Below, piece after piece: positions 13,184 to 25,028 of a DNA stretch of 64,000 bases (the first letter of the stretch is position 1; every line of letters begins with the position of its first letter). The DNA is from Colletes latitarsis (taxonomy: Eukaryota; Arthropoda; Insecta; Hymenoptera; Colletidae): positions 4,154,001-4,218,000 of the forward strand of contig NW_027488377.1 in assembly GCF_051014445.1 (NCBI RefSeq). Direction: 5' to 3'. The notes under the pieces were generated by a model. It worked only from the letters and a program-made list of their open reading frames with translations. It made no database searches and was not told where the DNA came from. Made by a program: the position numbers and the translations under genes.

Positions 13184-14331
13184 CACCACATTACTACCTG
13201 ATTCAATCCAGAAAAAGCCCTGGGTCTAGCCATCAAGTATGAGAAATATGCGAAGGTATGAGCCTGATGTGGGCAAATCCTAGACCTAACCCAGACCTAA
13301 CATGCGTTATCCTCAAGAATATTTATCAAGACCAGGTTTAATCGACTGTTTCGGTGTGGTACCACATTACTACGTGATCCAAACCAGAAAAAAACCCAGG
13401 ATCTGTACAACAAGTATGTGAAGAATGCGAAAGTATGAGCCTGACGAGGGCAAATCCCAGACCTATCCCAGACATAACTAGCGCTATCATCTAAGATATT
13501 GATCGAAACCAGGTTTAATCGACTGTTTCAGTGTGGTACCACATTACTACGTGATCCAATCCAGAAAAAGCCCTGGGTCTAGCCATCAAGTATGAGAAAT
13601 ATGCGAAAGTATGAGCCTGATGTGGGCAAATCCTAGACCTAACCCAGACCTAACATGCGTTATCCTCTAAAATATTTATCAAGACCAGGTTTAATTGAAT
13701 GTTTCAGTGTGGTACCACATTACTACGTGATCCAAACCTGAAAAAACCCAGGATCTGTTCAACAAGTATGTGGAGAATGCGAAAGTATGTGTCTGATGAG
13801 GGCAAATCACAGGCCTAACCTAGACATAACATGCGTTATCCTCTAAAATATTGATCGAAACCAGGTTTAATGGACTGTTTCAGTGTGGTACCACATCACT
13901 ACGTGATCCAAACCAGAAAAATACCCAGGATCCGTTCAACAAGTATGTGAAGAATGCGAACGTAGGTGTCTGATGAGGGCAAATCACAGGCCTAACCTAG
14001 ACATAACTTGCGTTATCCTCAAAAATATTGATCGAAACCAGGTTTAATGGACTGTTTCAGTGTGGTACCACATTACTACGTGATCCAATCCAGAAAAAGC
14101 CCAGGATCCGTTCAACAAGTATGTGAAGAATGCGAAAGTATGAGTCTGATGAAGGTAAATCCCAGACCTAACCTAGACCTAACATGAGTGATTCTCTGAA
14201 ATATTGATCGAATCCAGGTTTAATGGGCTGTTTCTGTGTGCTACCACATTACTACGTGATCCAAACCTGAAAAAACCCAGGATCTGTTCAACAAGTATGT
14301 GGAGAATGCGAAAGTATGTGTCTGATGAGGG
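13184..14331 (+). repeat. 11-monomer repeat unit, copy 2 (partial)
   Basis: This repeats 11,245-12,391 at offset 1,939, including the GTGATTCTCTGAAATATTG variant and the delta-box monomers. It begins with TGGCACCACATT where copy 1 has TGGTACCACATT. It stops at about 14,331, where GAGGGAAAATCCC replaces GAGGGCAAATCAC. Confidence 0.82.
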
Positions 14332-16299
14332 AAAATCCCAGGCCTAACTTATACCTAACATGCGTTATCCTCTAAAATATCGATCGCAACTGCGTTTCAT
14401 TTACTGTTTCAGTGTGGTACCACATTACTACGTGATCCAATCCAGAAAAAGCCCTGGATCTAGCCATCAAGTATGAGAAATATGCGAATATATGAGCCTG
14501 ATGAGGGCAAATCCTAGACTTAACCCAGACCTAACATGCGTTATCCTCTAAAATATTTATCAAGACCAGGTTTAATTGAATGTTTCAGTGTGGTACCACA
14601 TTACTACGTGATCCAAACCTGAAAAAACCCAGGATCCGTTCAACAAGTATGTGAAGAATGCGAAAGTATGTGTCTGATGAGGGAAAATCCCAGGCCTAAC
14701 CTAGACCTAACATGCGTTATCCTCTAAAATATTTATCAAGACCAGGTTTAATTGAATGTTTCAGTGTGGTACCACATTACTACGTGATCCAAACCTGAAA
14801 AAACCCAGGATCTGTTCAACAAGTATGTGGAGAATGCGAAAGTATGTGTCTGATGAGGGCAAATCACAGGCCTAACCTAGACATAACATGCGTTATCCTC
14901 TAAAATATTGATCGAAACCAGGTTTAATGGACTGTTTCAGTGTGGTACCACATCACTACGTGATCCAAACCAGAAAAAACCCAGGATCCGTTCAACAAGT
15001 ATGTGAATAATGCGAAAGTATGTGTCTGATGTGGGAAAATCCCAGGCCTAACCTAGACCTAACATGCGTTATCCTCAAAAATATTGATCGAAACCAGGTT
15101 TAATCGACTGCTTCAGTGTGGTACCACATTACTACCTGATCCAATCCAGGAAAAGCCCTGGGTCTAGCCATCAAGTATGAGAAATATGCGAAGGTATGAG
15201 CCTGATGTGGGCAAATCCTAGACCTAACCCAGACCTAACATGCGTTATCCTCTAAAATATTTATCAAGACCAGGTTTAATTGAATGTTTCAGTGTGGTAC
15301 CACATTACTACGTGATCCAAACCTGAAAAAACCCAGGATCTGTTCAACAAGTATGTGGAGAATGCGAAAGTATGTGTCTGATGAGGGCAAATCACAGGCC
15401 TAACCTAGACATAACATGCGTTATCCTCTAAAATATTGATCGAAACCAGGTTTAATGGACTGTTTCAGTGTGGTACCACATCACTACCTGATCCAAACGA
15501 GAAAAATACCCAGGATCCGTTCAACAAGTATGTGAAGAATGCGAAAGTATGAGTCTGATGAAGGTAAATCCCAGAACTAACCTAGACCTAACATGAGTGA
15601 TTCTCTGAAATATTGATCGAATCCAGGTTTAATGGGCTGTTTCTGTGTGGTACGACATTACTACGTGATCCAAACCTGAAAAAAACCAGGATCCGTTCAA
15701 CAAGTATGTGAAGAATGCGAAACTATGTGTCTGATGAGGGAAAATCCCAGGCCTAACTTAGACCTAACATGCGTTATCCTCTAAAATATCGATCGCAACT
15801 GCGTTTCATTTACTGTTTCAGTGTGGTACCACATTACTACGTGATCCAATCCAGAAAAAGCCCTGGATCTAGCCATCAAGTATGAGAAATATGCGAAGGT
15901 ATGAGCCTGATGTGGGCAAATCCTAGACCTAACCCAGACCTAACATGCGTTATCCTTTAAAATATTTATCAAGACCAGGTTTAATCGACTATTTCTGTGT
16001 GGTGCCACATTACTACGTGATCCAAACCAGAAAAATACCCAGGATCTGTTCAACAAGTATGTGAAGAACGCGGAAATATGACCCTGATGAGGGCAAATCC
16101 CAGGCATAACCTAGACCTAACATGCGTTATCATCTAAGATATTGATCGAAACCAGGTTTAATCGACTGTTTCAGAGTGGTACCACATTACTACGTGATCC
16201 AAACCAGAAAAAACCCAGGATACGTCCAACAAGTATGTGAAGAATGCGAAAGTATGTGCCTGATGAGGGAAAATCACAGGCCTAACATAGACCTAACAT
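14332..16299 (+). repeat. End of zone I, mixed monomers with partial 8-monomer repeat
   Basis: The monomers remain of zone I type. The unusual monomer ATCGATCGCAACTGCG followed by TTTCATTTACTG occurs at about 14,379 and again about 1,409 bp later (8 monomers plus 1 bp), with similar flanks on both sides. Otherwise delta and beta monomers are mixed without a longer period that I could follow. No gene is visible. Confidence 0.75.
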
Positions 16300-19200
16300 G
16301 CGTTATCCTCTAAAATATCGATCGAAACTGGGTTTCATTTACTGTTTCAGTGTGGTTCCACATTACTACGTGATCCAATCCAGAAAAAGCCCTGGAACTA
16401 GCCATCAAGTATGAGAAATATGCGAATGTACGAGACTGATGAGAGCAAATCCCAGACCTAACCAAGACCTAACATGCGTTATTCTCTAAAATACTGATCG
16501 AAACCAGGTTTAATGGACTGTTTCAGTGTGGTACCACATTACTACGTGATCCAATCCAGAAAAAGCCCTGGAACTAGCCATCAAGTATGAGAAATATGCG
16601 AAAGTACGAGCCTGATGAGAGCAAATCCCAGGCCTAACCTAGACATAACATGCGTTATCCTCTAAAATGTTGATCGAAACCAGGTTAAATGGACTGCTTC
16701 AGTGTGGTACCACATTACTACAGGATCCAAACTAGAAAAAGTCCAGAATCTGGCCATCAAGTATGAGAAATATGCGAAAGTACGAGCCTGATGAGGGCAA
16801 ATCCTAGACCTAACCCAGACCTAACATGCGTTATCCTCTAAAATATTTATCAAGACCAGGTTTAATTGAATGTTTCATTGTGGTACCACATTACTATGTG
16901 TCCAAACCTGAAAAAACCCAGGATCTGTTCAACAAGTATGTGGAGAATGCGAAAGTATGTGTCTGATGAGGGCAAATCCCAGGCCTAACCTAGACATAAC
17001 ATGCGTTATCCTCTAAAATATTGATCGAAACCAGGTTTAATGGACTGTTTCAGTGTGCTACCACATTACTACGTGATCCAAACCAGAAAAAACCCAGGAT
17101 CCGTTCAAGAAGTATGTGAAGAATGCAAAAGTATGTGTCGGATGAGGGAAAATCCCAGGCCTAACCTAGACCTAACATGCGTTACCCTCAAGAATATTGT
17201 TAGAAACCAGGTTTAATCGACTGTTTCGGTGTGGTACCACATTACTACGTGATCCAAACCAGAAAAAGCCCAGAATCTGGCCATCAACTATGAGAAATAT
17301 GCGAAAGTACGAGCCTCATGAGAGCAAATCCCAGACCTAACCAAGACCTAACATGCGTTATTCTCTAAAATACTGATCGAAACCAGGTTTAATGGACTGT
17401 TCCAGTGTGGTACCACATTACTACATGATCGAAACCAGAAAAAACCCAGGATCTGTTCAACAAGTATGTGAAGAACGCGGAAATATGACCCTGATGAGGG
17501 CAAATCCCAGGCCTAACCTAGACCTAACATGCGTTATCCTCAAAAATATTTATCGAAACCAGGATTAATCGACTGTTTCTGTGTGGTACCACATTACTAC
17601 CTGATCCAAACCAGAAAAATACCCAGGATCTGTTCAACAAGTATGCGAAGAACGCGAAAATATGACCCTGAGGAGGGCAAATCCCAGACCTATCCTAGAC
17701 CTAACATGAGTTATCCTCTAAAATATTGATCGAAACCAGGTTTAATCGACTATTTCAGTGTGGTACCACATCACTACGTGATCCAAACCAGAAAAAACCC
17801 AGGATCTGTGCAACAAGTATGTGAAAAACGCGAAACGATGAGCGTGATGAGGGCAAATCCCAGACCTATCCTAGACCTAACATGCGTTACCCTCAAAAAT
17901 ATTGATAGAAACCAGGTTTAATCGACTATTTCAGTGTGGTACCACATTACTACGTGATCCAAACCAGAAAAAACCCAGAATCTGGCCATCAACTATGAGA
18001 AATATGCGAAAGTACGAGCCTGATGAGAGCAAATCCCAGACCTAACCAAGACCTAACATGCGTTATTCTCTAAAATATTGATCGAAACCAGGTTTAATGG
18101 ACTGTTTCAGTGTGGTACCATATTACTACATGATCGAAACCAGAAAAAACCCAGGATCTGTGCAACAAGTATGTGAAAAACGCGAAACTATGAGCGTGAT
18201 GAGGGCAAATCCCAGACCTATCCTAGACCTAACATGAGTTATCCTCTAAAATATTGATCGAAACCAGGTTTAATCGACTATTTCTGTGTGGTGCCACATT
18301 ACTACGTGATCCAAACCAGAAAAAAACCCAGGATACGTTCAACAAGTATGTGAAGAATGGGAAAGTATGAGTCTGATGAGGGAAAATTCCAGGCCTAACT
18401 TAGACCTAACATGCGTTATCCTCTAAAATATTGATCGAAACCAGGTTCTATGGACTGTTTCAGTGTGGTACCACATCACTACGTGATGCAAACCAGAAAA
18501 ATACCCAGGATCCGTGCAACAAGTATGTGAAGAATGCGAAAGTATGTGTCTGATGAGGGAAAATCCCAAGCCTAACCTAGACCTAACATGCGTTTCCCTC
18601 AAAAATATTTATCAGTACCAGGTTTAATTGAATGTTTCAGTGTGGTACCACATTTCTATGTGATCCAAACCGGAAAAAAACCCAGGATCTGTTCAACAAG
18701 TATGTGCAGTATGCGAAAGTATGAGTCTGATGAGGGCAAATCCCAGGCCTAACCCAGAGCTAACTTGCGTTGTCCTCTAAAATATTGATGGAAACCAGGT
18801 TTAATTGACTGTTTTAGTGTGGTACCACTTTACTACGTGATCCATAGCAGAAAAAACCCTCGATTAGGTCAACATGTATGTTAAAACTGCGAAAGTATGA
18901 CCCTGATGAGGGCAAATCCCAGGCCTAACCTAGACCTAACATGCGTTATCCTCTAAAATATTTATCTAGACCAGGTTTAATTGAATGTTTCAGTGTGGTA
19001 GCACATTACTGCGTGATCCAAACCAGAAAAAACCCAGGATCTGTTCAACAAGTATGTGAAAAAAGCGAAAGTATGATCCTGACGAGGGCAAATCCCAGAC
19101 CTATCCCAGACCTAACTTGAGTTGTCCTCTAAAATAGTGATGGAAACCAGGTTTAATTGACTGTTTCAGTGTGGTACTACATTACTACGTGATGCAATCC

Positions 19201-20299
19201 AGAAATAGCCCAGGATCTAGCCATCAAGTATGAGAAATATGCGAAAGAATGAGTCTGATGAGAGCAAATCCCACACCTAAACTAGACCTAACATGAATTA
19301 TTCTCTAAAATATTGATGGAAACCAAGATTTATTATTTATTATTTATTAGGTTTAATTGATTGTTTCAGTGTGGTCCCACATTACTACGTGATCCAAACC
19401 AGAAAAAACCCAGGATCCGTTCAACAAGTATGTGAAGAATGCGAAAGTATGAGTCTGATGAGTGAAAATCCTAGGCCAAACCTAGACCTAACATGCGTTA
19501 TCTTCAAAAATATTGATCGAAACCTGGTTTAATCGACTGTTTCAGTGTGGTACCACATTACTACGCGACCCAAACCAGAAAAAACTCAGGATCTGTTCAA
19601 CGAGTATGTGAAGTGTGCGAAAGTATGAGTCTGATGAGGGCAAATCCCAGACCTATCCCAGACCTAACATGCGTTATCCTCTAAAATATTTATCAAGACC
19701 AGGTTTAATTGATTGTTTCAGTTTGGTCCCACATTACTACGTGATCCAAACCAGAAAAAACCCAGGATCCGTTCAACAAGTATGTGAAGAATGCGAAAGT
19801 ATTAGTCTGATGAGTGAAAATCCCAGACCTAACCTAGACCTAACATGCATTATCCTCAAAAATATTGATCGAAACCTGGTTTAATCAACTGTTTCAGTGT
19901 GGTACCACATTACTACGTGATCCAATCCAGAAACAGCCCAGGATCTAGCCATGAAGAATGAGAAATATGCGAAAGTATGACCCTGATGAAGGCAAATCCC
20001 AGGCCTAACCTAGACTTAACATGCGTTATCCTCTAAAATATTGATCCAAACCAGGTTTAATTGACTGTTTCTGTGTGGTACCACATTACTACGTGATCCA
20101 AACCAGCAATAGCCCAGGATCTAGCCATGAAGTATGAGAAATATGCGAATGTATGAGCCTGATGAGAGCAAATCCCAGACCTAACCTAGACCTAACATGA
20201 ATTATTCTCTAAAATATTGATGGAAACCCGGTTTAATTGACTGTTTCAGCGTGGTACCACATTACTACGCGATACAATCCAGAAACAGCCCAGGATCTA
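16300..20299 (+). repeat. Transition zone of heterogeneous monomers
   Basis: Here the zone I signatures (GTGTCTGATGAGG, GACATAACATGCG) give way to zone II signatures (GAGTCTGATGAGTGAAAAT, AACATGAATTATTCTC, beta boxes with CCATGAAG). I found no long exact repeat inside it. Individual monomers are more divergent than elsewhere, including the rare zeta box at about 18,870. This resembles the less homogenised boundary between two separately amplifying satellite domains. Confidence 0.7.
19326..19349 (+). repeat. 24-bp insertion with (TTTATTA)3 microsatellite
   Basis: Between ...GGAAACCA and GGTTTAATTGA, contiguous in other monomers, lie 24 extra bases: AGA plus three perfect TTTATTA heptamers (19329-19349), with the first T-run joining the AGA. 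It is the only sequence in the window that I could not derive from the monomer, although GGTTTAATTGATT beside it offers similar TTTA words. Replication slippage on the local T/A-rich stretch is the simplest origin; a small templated insertion is the alternative. Confidence 0.9.
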
Positions 20300-20971
20300 G
20301 CCATGAAGTATGAGAAATATGCGAATGTATGAGCCTGATGAGGGCAAATCCTAGACCTAACCCAAACCTAACATGCGTTATCCTCTAAAATATTTATCAA
20401 GACCAGGTTTAATTGAATGTTTCAGTGAGGTACCACATTACTACGTGAACCAAACCAGAAAATACCCAGGATCCGTTCAACAAGTATGTGAAGAATGCGA
20501 AAGTATGAGTCTGATGAGTGAAAATCCCAGGGCTAACCTAGACCTAACATGCGTTATCCTCTAAAATATTTATCCAGACCAGGTTTCATTGAATGTTTCA
20601 GCGTGGTACCACATTACTACGTGATCCAATCCAGAAATAGCCCAGGATCTAGCCACGAAGTATGAGAAATATGCGAAAGAATGAGCCTGATGGGGGCAAA
20701 TCCCAGACCTGTCCCAGACCTAACATGCGTTATCTTCTAAAATATTGATCGAAACCAGGTTTGATCGACTGTTTCAGTGTGGTACCACATTACTACGTGA
20801 TCCAAACCAGAAAAAACCCAGGATCAGTTCAACAAGTATGTGGAAAACGCGTTAGTATGAGCCTGATGAGGGCGAATCCCAGACCTATCTCAGACCTAAC
20901 TTGCGTTACCCTCTAAAATATTGATGGAAACCAGGTTTATTTGACTGTTTCAGTGTTGTACTTCATTACTA

Positions 20972-20986
20972 CTGGATGCAATCCAG
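20972..20986. other. Inverted repeat CTGGAT-GCA-ATCCAG in one monomer subtype
   Basis: Six-base arms CTGGAT and ATCCAG flank GCA. I find the motif 12 times, at 20972, 26079, 27840, 39596, 41533, 42730, 43927, 45124, 50759, 60931, 62128 and 63325. In every case the same monomer has lost the usual TGTGGTACCACA dyad, reading TGTTGTACTTCA instead. Subtypes with CGTGATGCAATCCAG lack the left arm. The repeat arises from ACTACTGG in place of ACTACGTG. Confidence 0.8.
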
Positions 20987-21535
20987 AAACAGCCCAGGAT
21001 CTAGCCATGAAGTATGAGAAATATGCGAAAGAATGAGCCTGATCAGAGCAAATCCCAGACCTAACCTAGACCTAACATGAATTATTCTCTAATATATTGA
21101 TCGAAACCAGGTTTAATTGACAGTTTCAGTGTGGTACCACATTACTACATGATCCAAACCAGTAAAAACCCAGGATCCGTTCAACAAGTATGTGAAGAAT
21201 GCGAAAGTATGAGTCTGATGTGTGAAAATCCTCGGCCTAACCTAGACCTAACATGCGTTATCCTCAAAAATATTGATCGAAACCAGGTTTAATCGACTGC
21301 TTCAGTGTGGTACCACATTACTGCGTGATCCAAACCAGAAAAAAACCCAGGATCTGTTCAACAGGTATGTGAAGTATGCGAAAGTATGAGTCTGATGAGG
21401 GCAAATCCCAAGCCTAAACTAGACATAACTTTCGTTATCCTCTAAAATATTGATCGAAACCAGGTTTGATTGACTGTTTTAGTGTGGTACCACTTTACTA
21501 CGTGATCCAAAGCAGAAAAAACACTCGATCAGGTC

Positions 21536-21547
21536 AACATGCATGTT
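21536..21547. other. 12-bp palindrome AACATGCATGTT in the zeta subtype
   Basis: The rare zeta box (AGCAGAAAAAACxCTCGATC followed by AGGTCAACATGCATGTTAAA) contains a perfect 12-bp palindrome. I see perfect copies at 21536, 29105 and 52024. Related zeta boxes at about 18,870, 24,353, 28,577 and 48,151 carry ATGTATG or a shortened form and are imperfect. It is unrelated in sequence and position to the common dyad. Confidence 0.8.
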
Positions 21548-22133
21548 AAAACTGCGAAAGTATGAGCCTGATCAGCGCAAATCCCAGAGCTAACCTAGAC
21601 CTAACATGAATTATTCTCTAATATATTGATCGAAACCAGGTTTAATTGACTGTTTCAGTGTGGTGCCACATTACTACGTGATCCAATCCAGAAATAGCCC
21701 AGGATCTAGGCATGAAGTATGAGAAATATGCGAAAGTATGTGCCTGACGAGGGCAAATCCCAGACCTAACCTAGACCTAACATGAATTATTCTCTAATAT
21801 ATTGATCGAAACCAGGTTTAATTGACTGTTTCAGTGTGGTACCACATTACTACATGATCCAATCCAGTAAAAACCCAGGATCCGTTCAATAAGTATGTGA
21901 AGAATGCGAAAGTATGAGTCTGATGAGTGAAAATCCCAGGCCTAACCTAGACCTAACATGCATTTTCCTCAAAAATATTGATCGAAACCTGGTTTAATCG
22001 ACTGTTTCAGTGTGGTACCACATTACTACGTGACCCAAAGCAGAAAAAACCCAGGATCTGTTCAACAAGTATGTGAAAAACGCGAAAGTATGAGCCTGAT
22101 GAGGGCGAATCCCAGACCTATCTCAGACCTAAC

Positions 22134-25028
22134 TTGCGTTATCCTCTAAAATATTTATCCAGACCAGGTTTCATTGAATGTTTCAGCGTGGTACCACATT
22201 ACTACGTGATCCAATCCAGAAATAGCCCAGGATCTAGCCATGAAGTATGAGAAATATGCGAAAGAATGAGCCTGATGAGGGCAAATCCCAGACCTGTCCC
22301 AGACCTAACATGCGTTACCCTCTAAAATATTTATCATGATCAGGTTTAATTGATTGTTTCAGTGTGGTACCACATTACTACGTGATCCAAACCAGAAAAA
22401 ACCCAGGATCAGTTCAACATGTATGTGGAAAACGCGTTAGTATGAGCCTGATGAGAGCGAATCCCAGACCTATCTCAGACCTAACTTGCGTTATCCTCTA
22501 AAATATTGATCGAAACCAGGTTTAATTGACTGTTTCAGCGTGGTACCACATTACTACGTGATCCAATCCAGAAATAGCCCAGGATCTAGGCATGAAGTAT
22601 GAGAAATATGCGAAAGTATGTGCCTGACGAGGGCAAATCCTAGACCTAATCCAGACCTAACATGCGTTACCCTCTAAAATATTAATCATGACCAGGTTTA
22701 ATTGAATGTTTCAGTGTGGTACCACATTACTACGTGATCCAAACCAGAAAAAACCCAGGATCCGTTGAACAAGTATGTGAAGAAAGCGAATGTATAAGTC
22801 TGATCAGTGAAAATCTCAGGCCTTACCTAGACCTAACATGCGTTATCCTCTAAAATATTTATCAAGACCAGGTTTAATTGTATGTTTCAGTGTGGTACCA
22901 CATTACTACGTGATCCAAACCTGAAAAATCCCAGGATCTGTTCAACATGTATGTGAAAAACGCGAAAGTATGAGCCTGATGAGGGCGAATCCCAGACCTA
23001 TTCCAGACCTAACTTGCGTTATCCTCTAAAATATTGATCGAAACCAGGTTTAATTGACTGTTTCAGTGTGGTACCACATTACTACGTGATCCAATCCAGA
23101 AATAGCCCAGGATCTAGCCATGAAGTATGAGAAATATGCGAAAGTACGAGCCTGATGAGGGCAAATCCTAGACCTAACCCAGACCTAACGTGCGTTATTC
23201 TCTAAAATATTTATCAAGACCAGGTTTAATTGAATGTTTCAGTGTGGTACCACATTACTACGTGATGCAATCCAGAAAAAGCCCAGGATCTGGCCATCAA
23301 GTATAAGAAATATGCGAAAGAATGAGCCTGATGAGGGCAAATCCTAGACCTAACCCAGACCTAACATGCGTTATCCTCTAAAATATTGATCGCAACCAGG
23401 TTTAATGGACTGTCTCAGTGTGGTACCACACTACTACGTGATCCAAACCAGAAAAAACCAAGGATCTGCTGAACAAGTATGTGAAAAACGCGAAAGTATG
23501 AGCCTGACGAGGGCAAATCCCAGACCTATCCCAGACCTAACTTGCGTCATCCTCTAAAATATTGATCGAAACCAGGTTTAATTGATTGTTTCAGTGTGGT
23601 CCCACATTACTACGTGATGCAAACCAGAAAAAACCCAAGATCCGTTCAACACGTATGTGAAGAATGCGAATGTATGAGTCTGATCAGTGAAAATCTCAGG
23701 CCTTACCTAGACCTAACATGCGTTATCCTCTAAAATATTTATCAAGACCAGGTTTAATTGAATGTTTCAGTGTGGTACCACATTACTATGTGATCCAAAC
23801 CAGAAAATAACCCAGGATCTGTTCAACGAGTATGTGAAAAATGCGAAGGTATGACCCTGATGAGGGCAAATCCCAGACCTACCCCAGATCTAACTTGCAT
23901 TGTCCTCTAAAATATTGATCGAAACCAGGTTTAATTGACTGTTTCAGTGTGGTACCACATTACTACGTGATCCAATCCAGAAATAGCCCAGGATCTAGCC
24001 ATGAAGTATGAGAAATATGCGAAAGTATGAGCCTGATGAGGGCGAATCCCAGACCTATCCCAGACCTAACTTGCGTTATCCTCTAAAATATTGATGGAAA
24101 CCAGGTTTCATTGACTGTTTCAGTGTGGTACTACATTACTACGTGATGCAATCCAGGAAAAGCCCAGGATCTAGCCATCAAGAGTGAGAAATATGCGAAA
24201 GAATGAGCCTGATGAGAGCAAATCCCAGACCTAACCCAGACCTAACATGAATTATTCTCTAAAATATTGATCGAAACCAGGTTTAATTGATTGTTTCAGT
24301 GTGGTACCACATTACTACGTGATCCAAAGCAGAAAAAACCCTCGATCAGGTCAACATGTATGTTAGAACTGTGAAAGTATAACCCTGATGAGGGCAAATC
24401 CCAGGCCTAACCTAGACCTAACATGCGTTGCCCTCTAAAATATTGATGGAAACCAGGTTTAATTGATTGTTTCAGTGTTGTACTTCATTACTACGTGATG
24501 CAATCCAGAAAAAGCCCAGGATCTAGCCATCAAGAGTGAGAAATATGCGAAAGAATGAGCCTGATGAGAGCAAATCCCAGACCTAACCCAGACCTAACAT
24601 GAATTATTCTCTAAAATATTGATCGAAACCAGGTTTAATTGATTGTTTCAGTGTGGTACCACATTACTACGTGATCCACTCCAGAAAAAACCCAAGATCA
24701 GTTCAACAAGTATGTGAAGAATGCGAAAGAATGAGTCTGATGAGTGAAACTCCCAGGCCTAACCTAGACCTAACATGCGTTATCCTCAAAAATATTGATC
24801 GAAACCTGGTTTAATCGACTGTTTCAGTGTGGTACCACACTACTACGTGATGCAATCCAGAAACAGCCCAGTATCTAGCCATGAAGTATGAAAAATATGC
24901 GAAAGTATGAGCCTGATGGGGGCAAGTCCTAGATCTAACCCAAACCTAACATGCGTTATCCTCTAAAATATTTATCAAGACCAGGTTTAATTGAATGCTT
25001 CAGTGTGGTGCCACATTACTACGTGAAC
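22134..25028 (+). repeat. Copy A section 1, mixed zone II monomers
   Basis: About 16 monomers of alpha, beta, gamma and epsilon boxes plus one zeta box at about 24,350. It matches 45933-48827 at offset 23,799; I noticed three substitutions in the part read side by side (about 23,127, 24,155 and 24,748). It contains a dimer repeat: the rare CATCAAGAGTGAG at about 24,177 recurs 352 bp later. Confidence 0.88.
24140..24662 (+). repeat. Dimer (352-bp) local duplication
   Basis: The beta monomer with CATCAAGAGTGAGAAATATG and the following AACATGAATTATTCTC monomer occur at about 24,140-24,310 and again at about 24,490-24,662, exactly 352 bp (two monomers) apart. The first copy has CAGGAAAAGC, the second CAGAAAAAGC. 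The same dimer pair exists in copy B (about 47,940-48,460), so it predates the 23.8-kb duplication. Confidence 0.75.

Larger units (their letters stand above)
20300..22133 (+). repeat. Zone II monomers upstream of the 23.8-kb repeat
   Basis: About ten monomers of zone II type precede the large repeat. The stretch 20,340-20,700 closely resembles 35,970-36,360 and 45,722-46,100 (same TTTATCAAGACCAGG monomer followed by TTTATCCAGACCAGG). Several carry AACATGAATTATTCTCTAA, including 21,061, 21,600 and 21,778. This may be the eroded end of a further copy of the large repeat. No gene is visible. Confidence 0.7.

Noticed and set aside
1..16300. Inverted (opposite-strand) blocks within the array
   Set aside because: I looked for the reverse-complement landmark order and found all monomers in the same orientation throughout the window.
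19326..19349. Transposon footprint or solo element
   Set aside because: The 24 bp are a simple heptamer repeat with no terminal inverted repeats and no clear target-site duplication.
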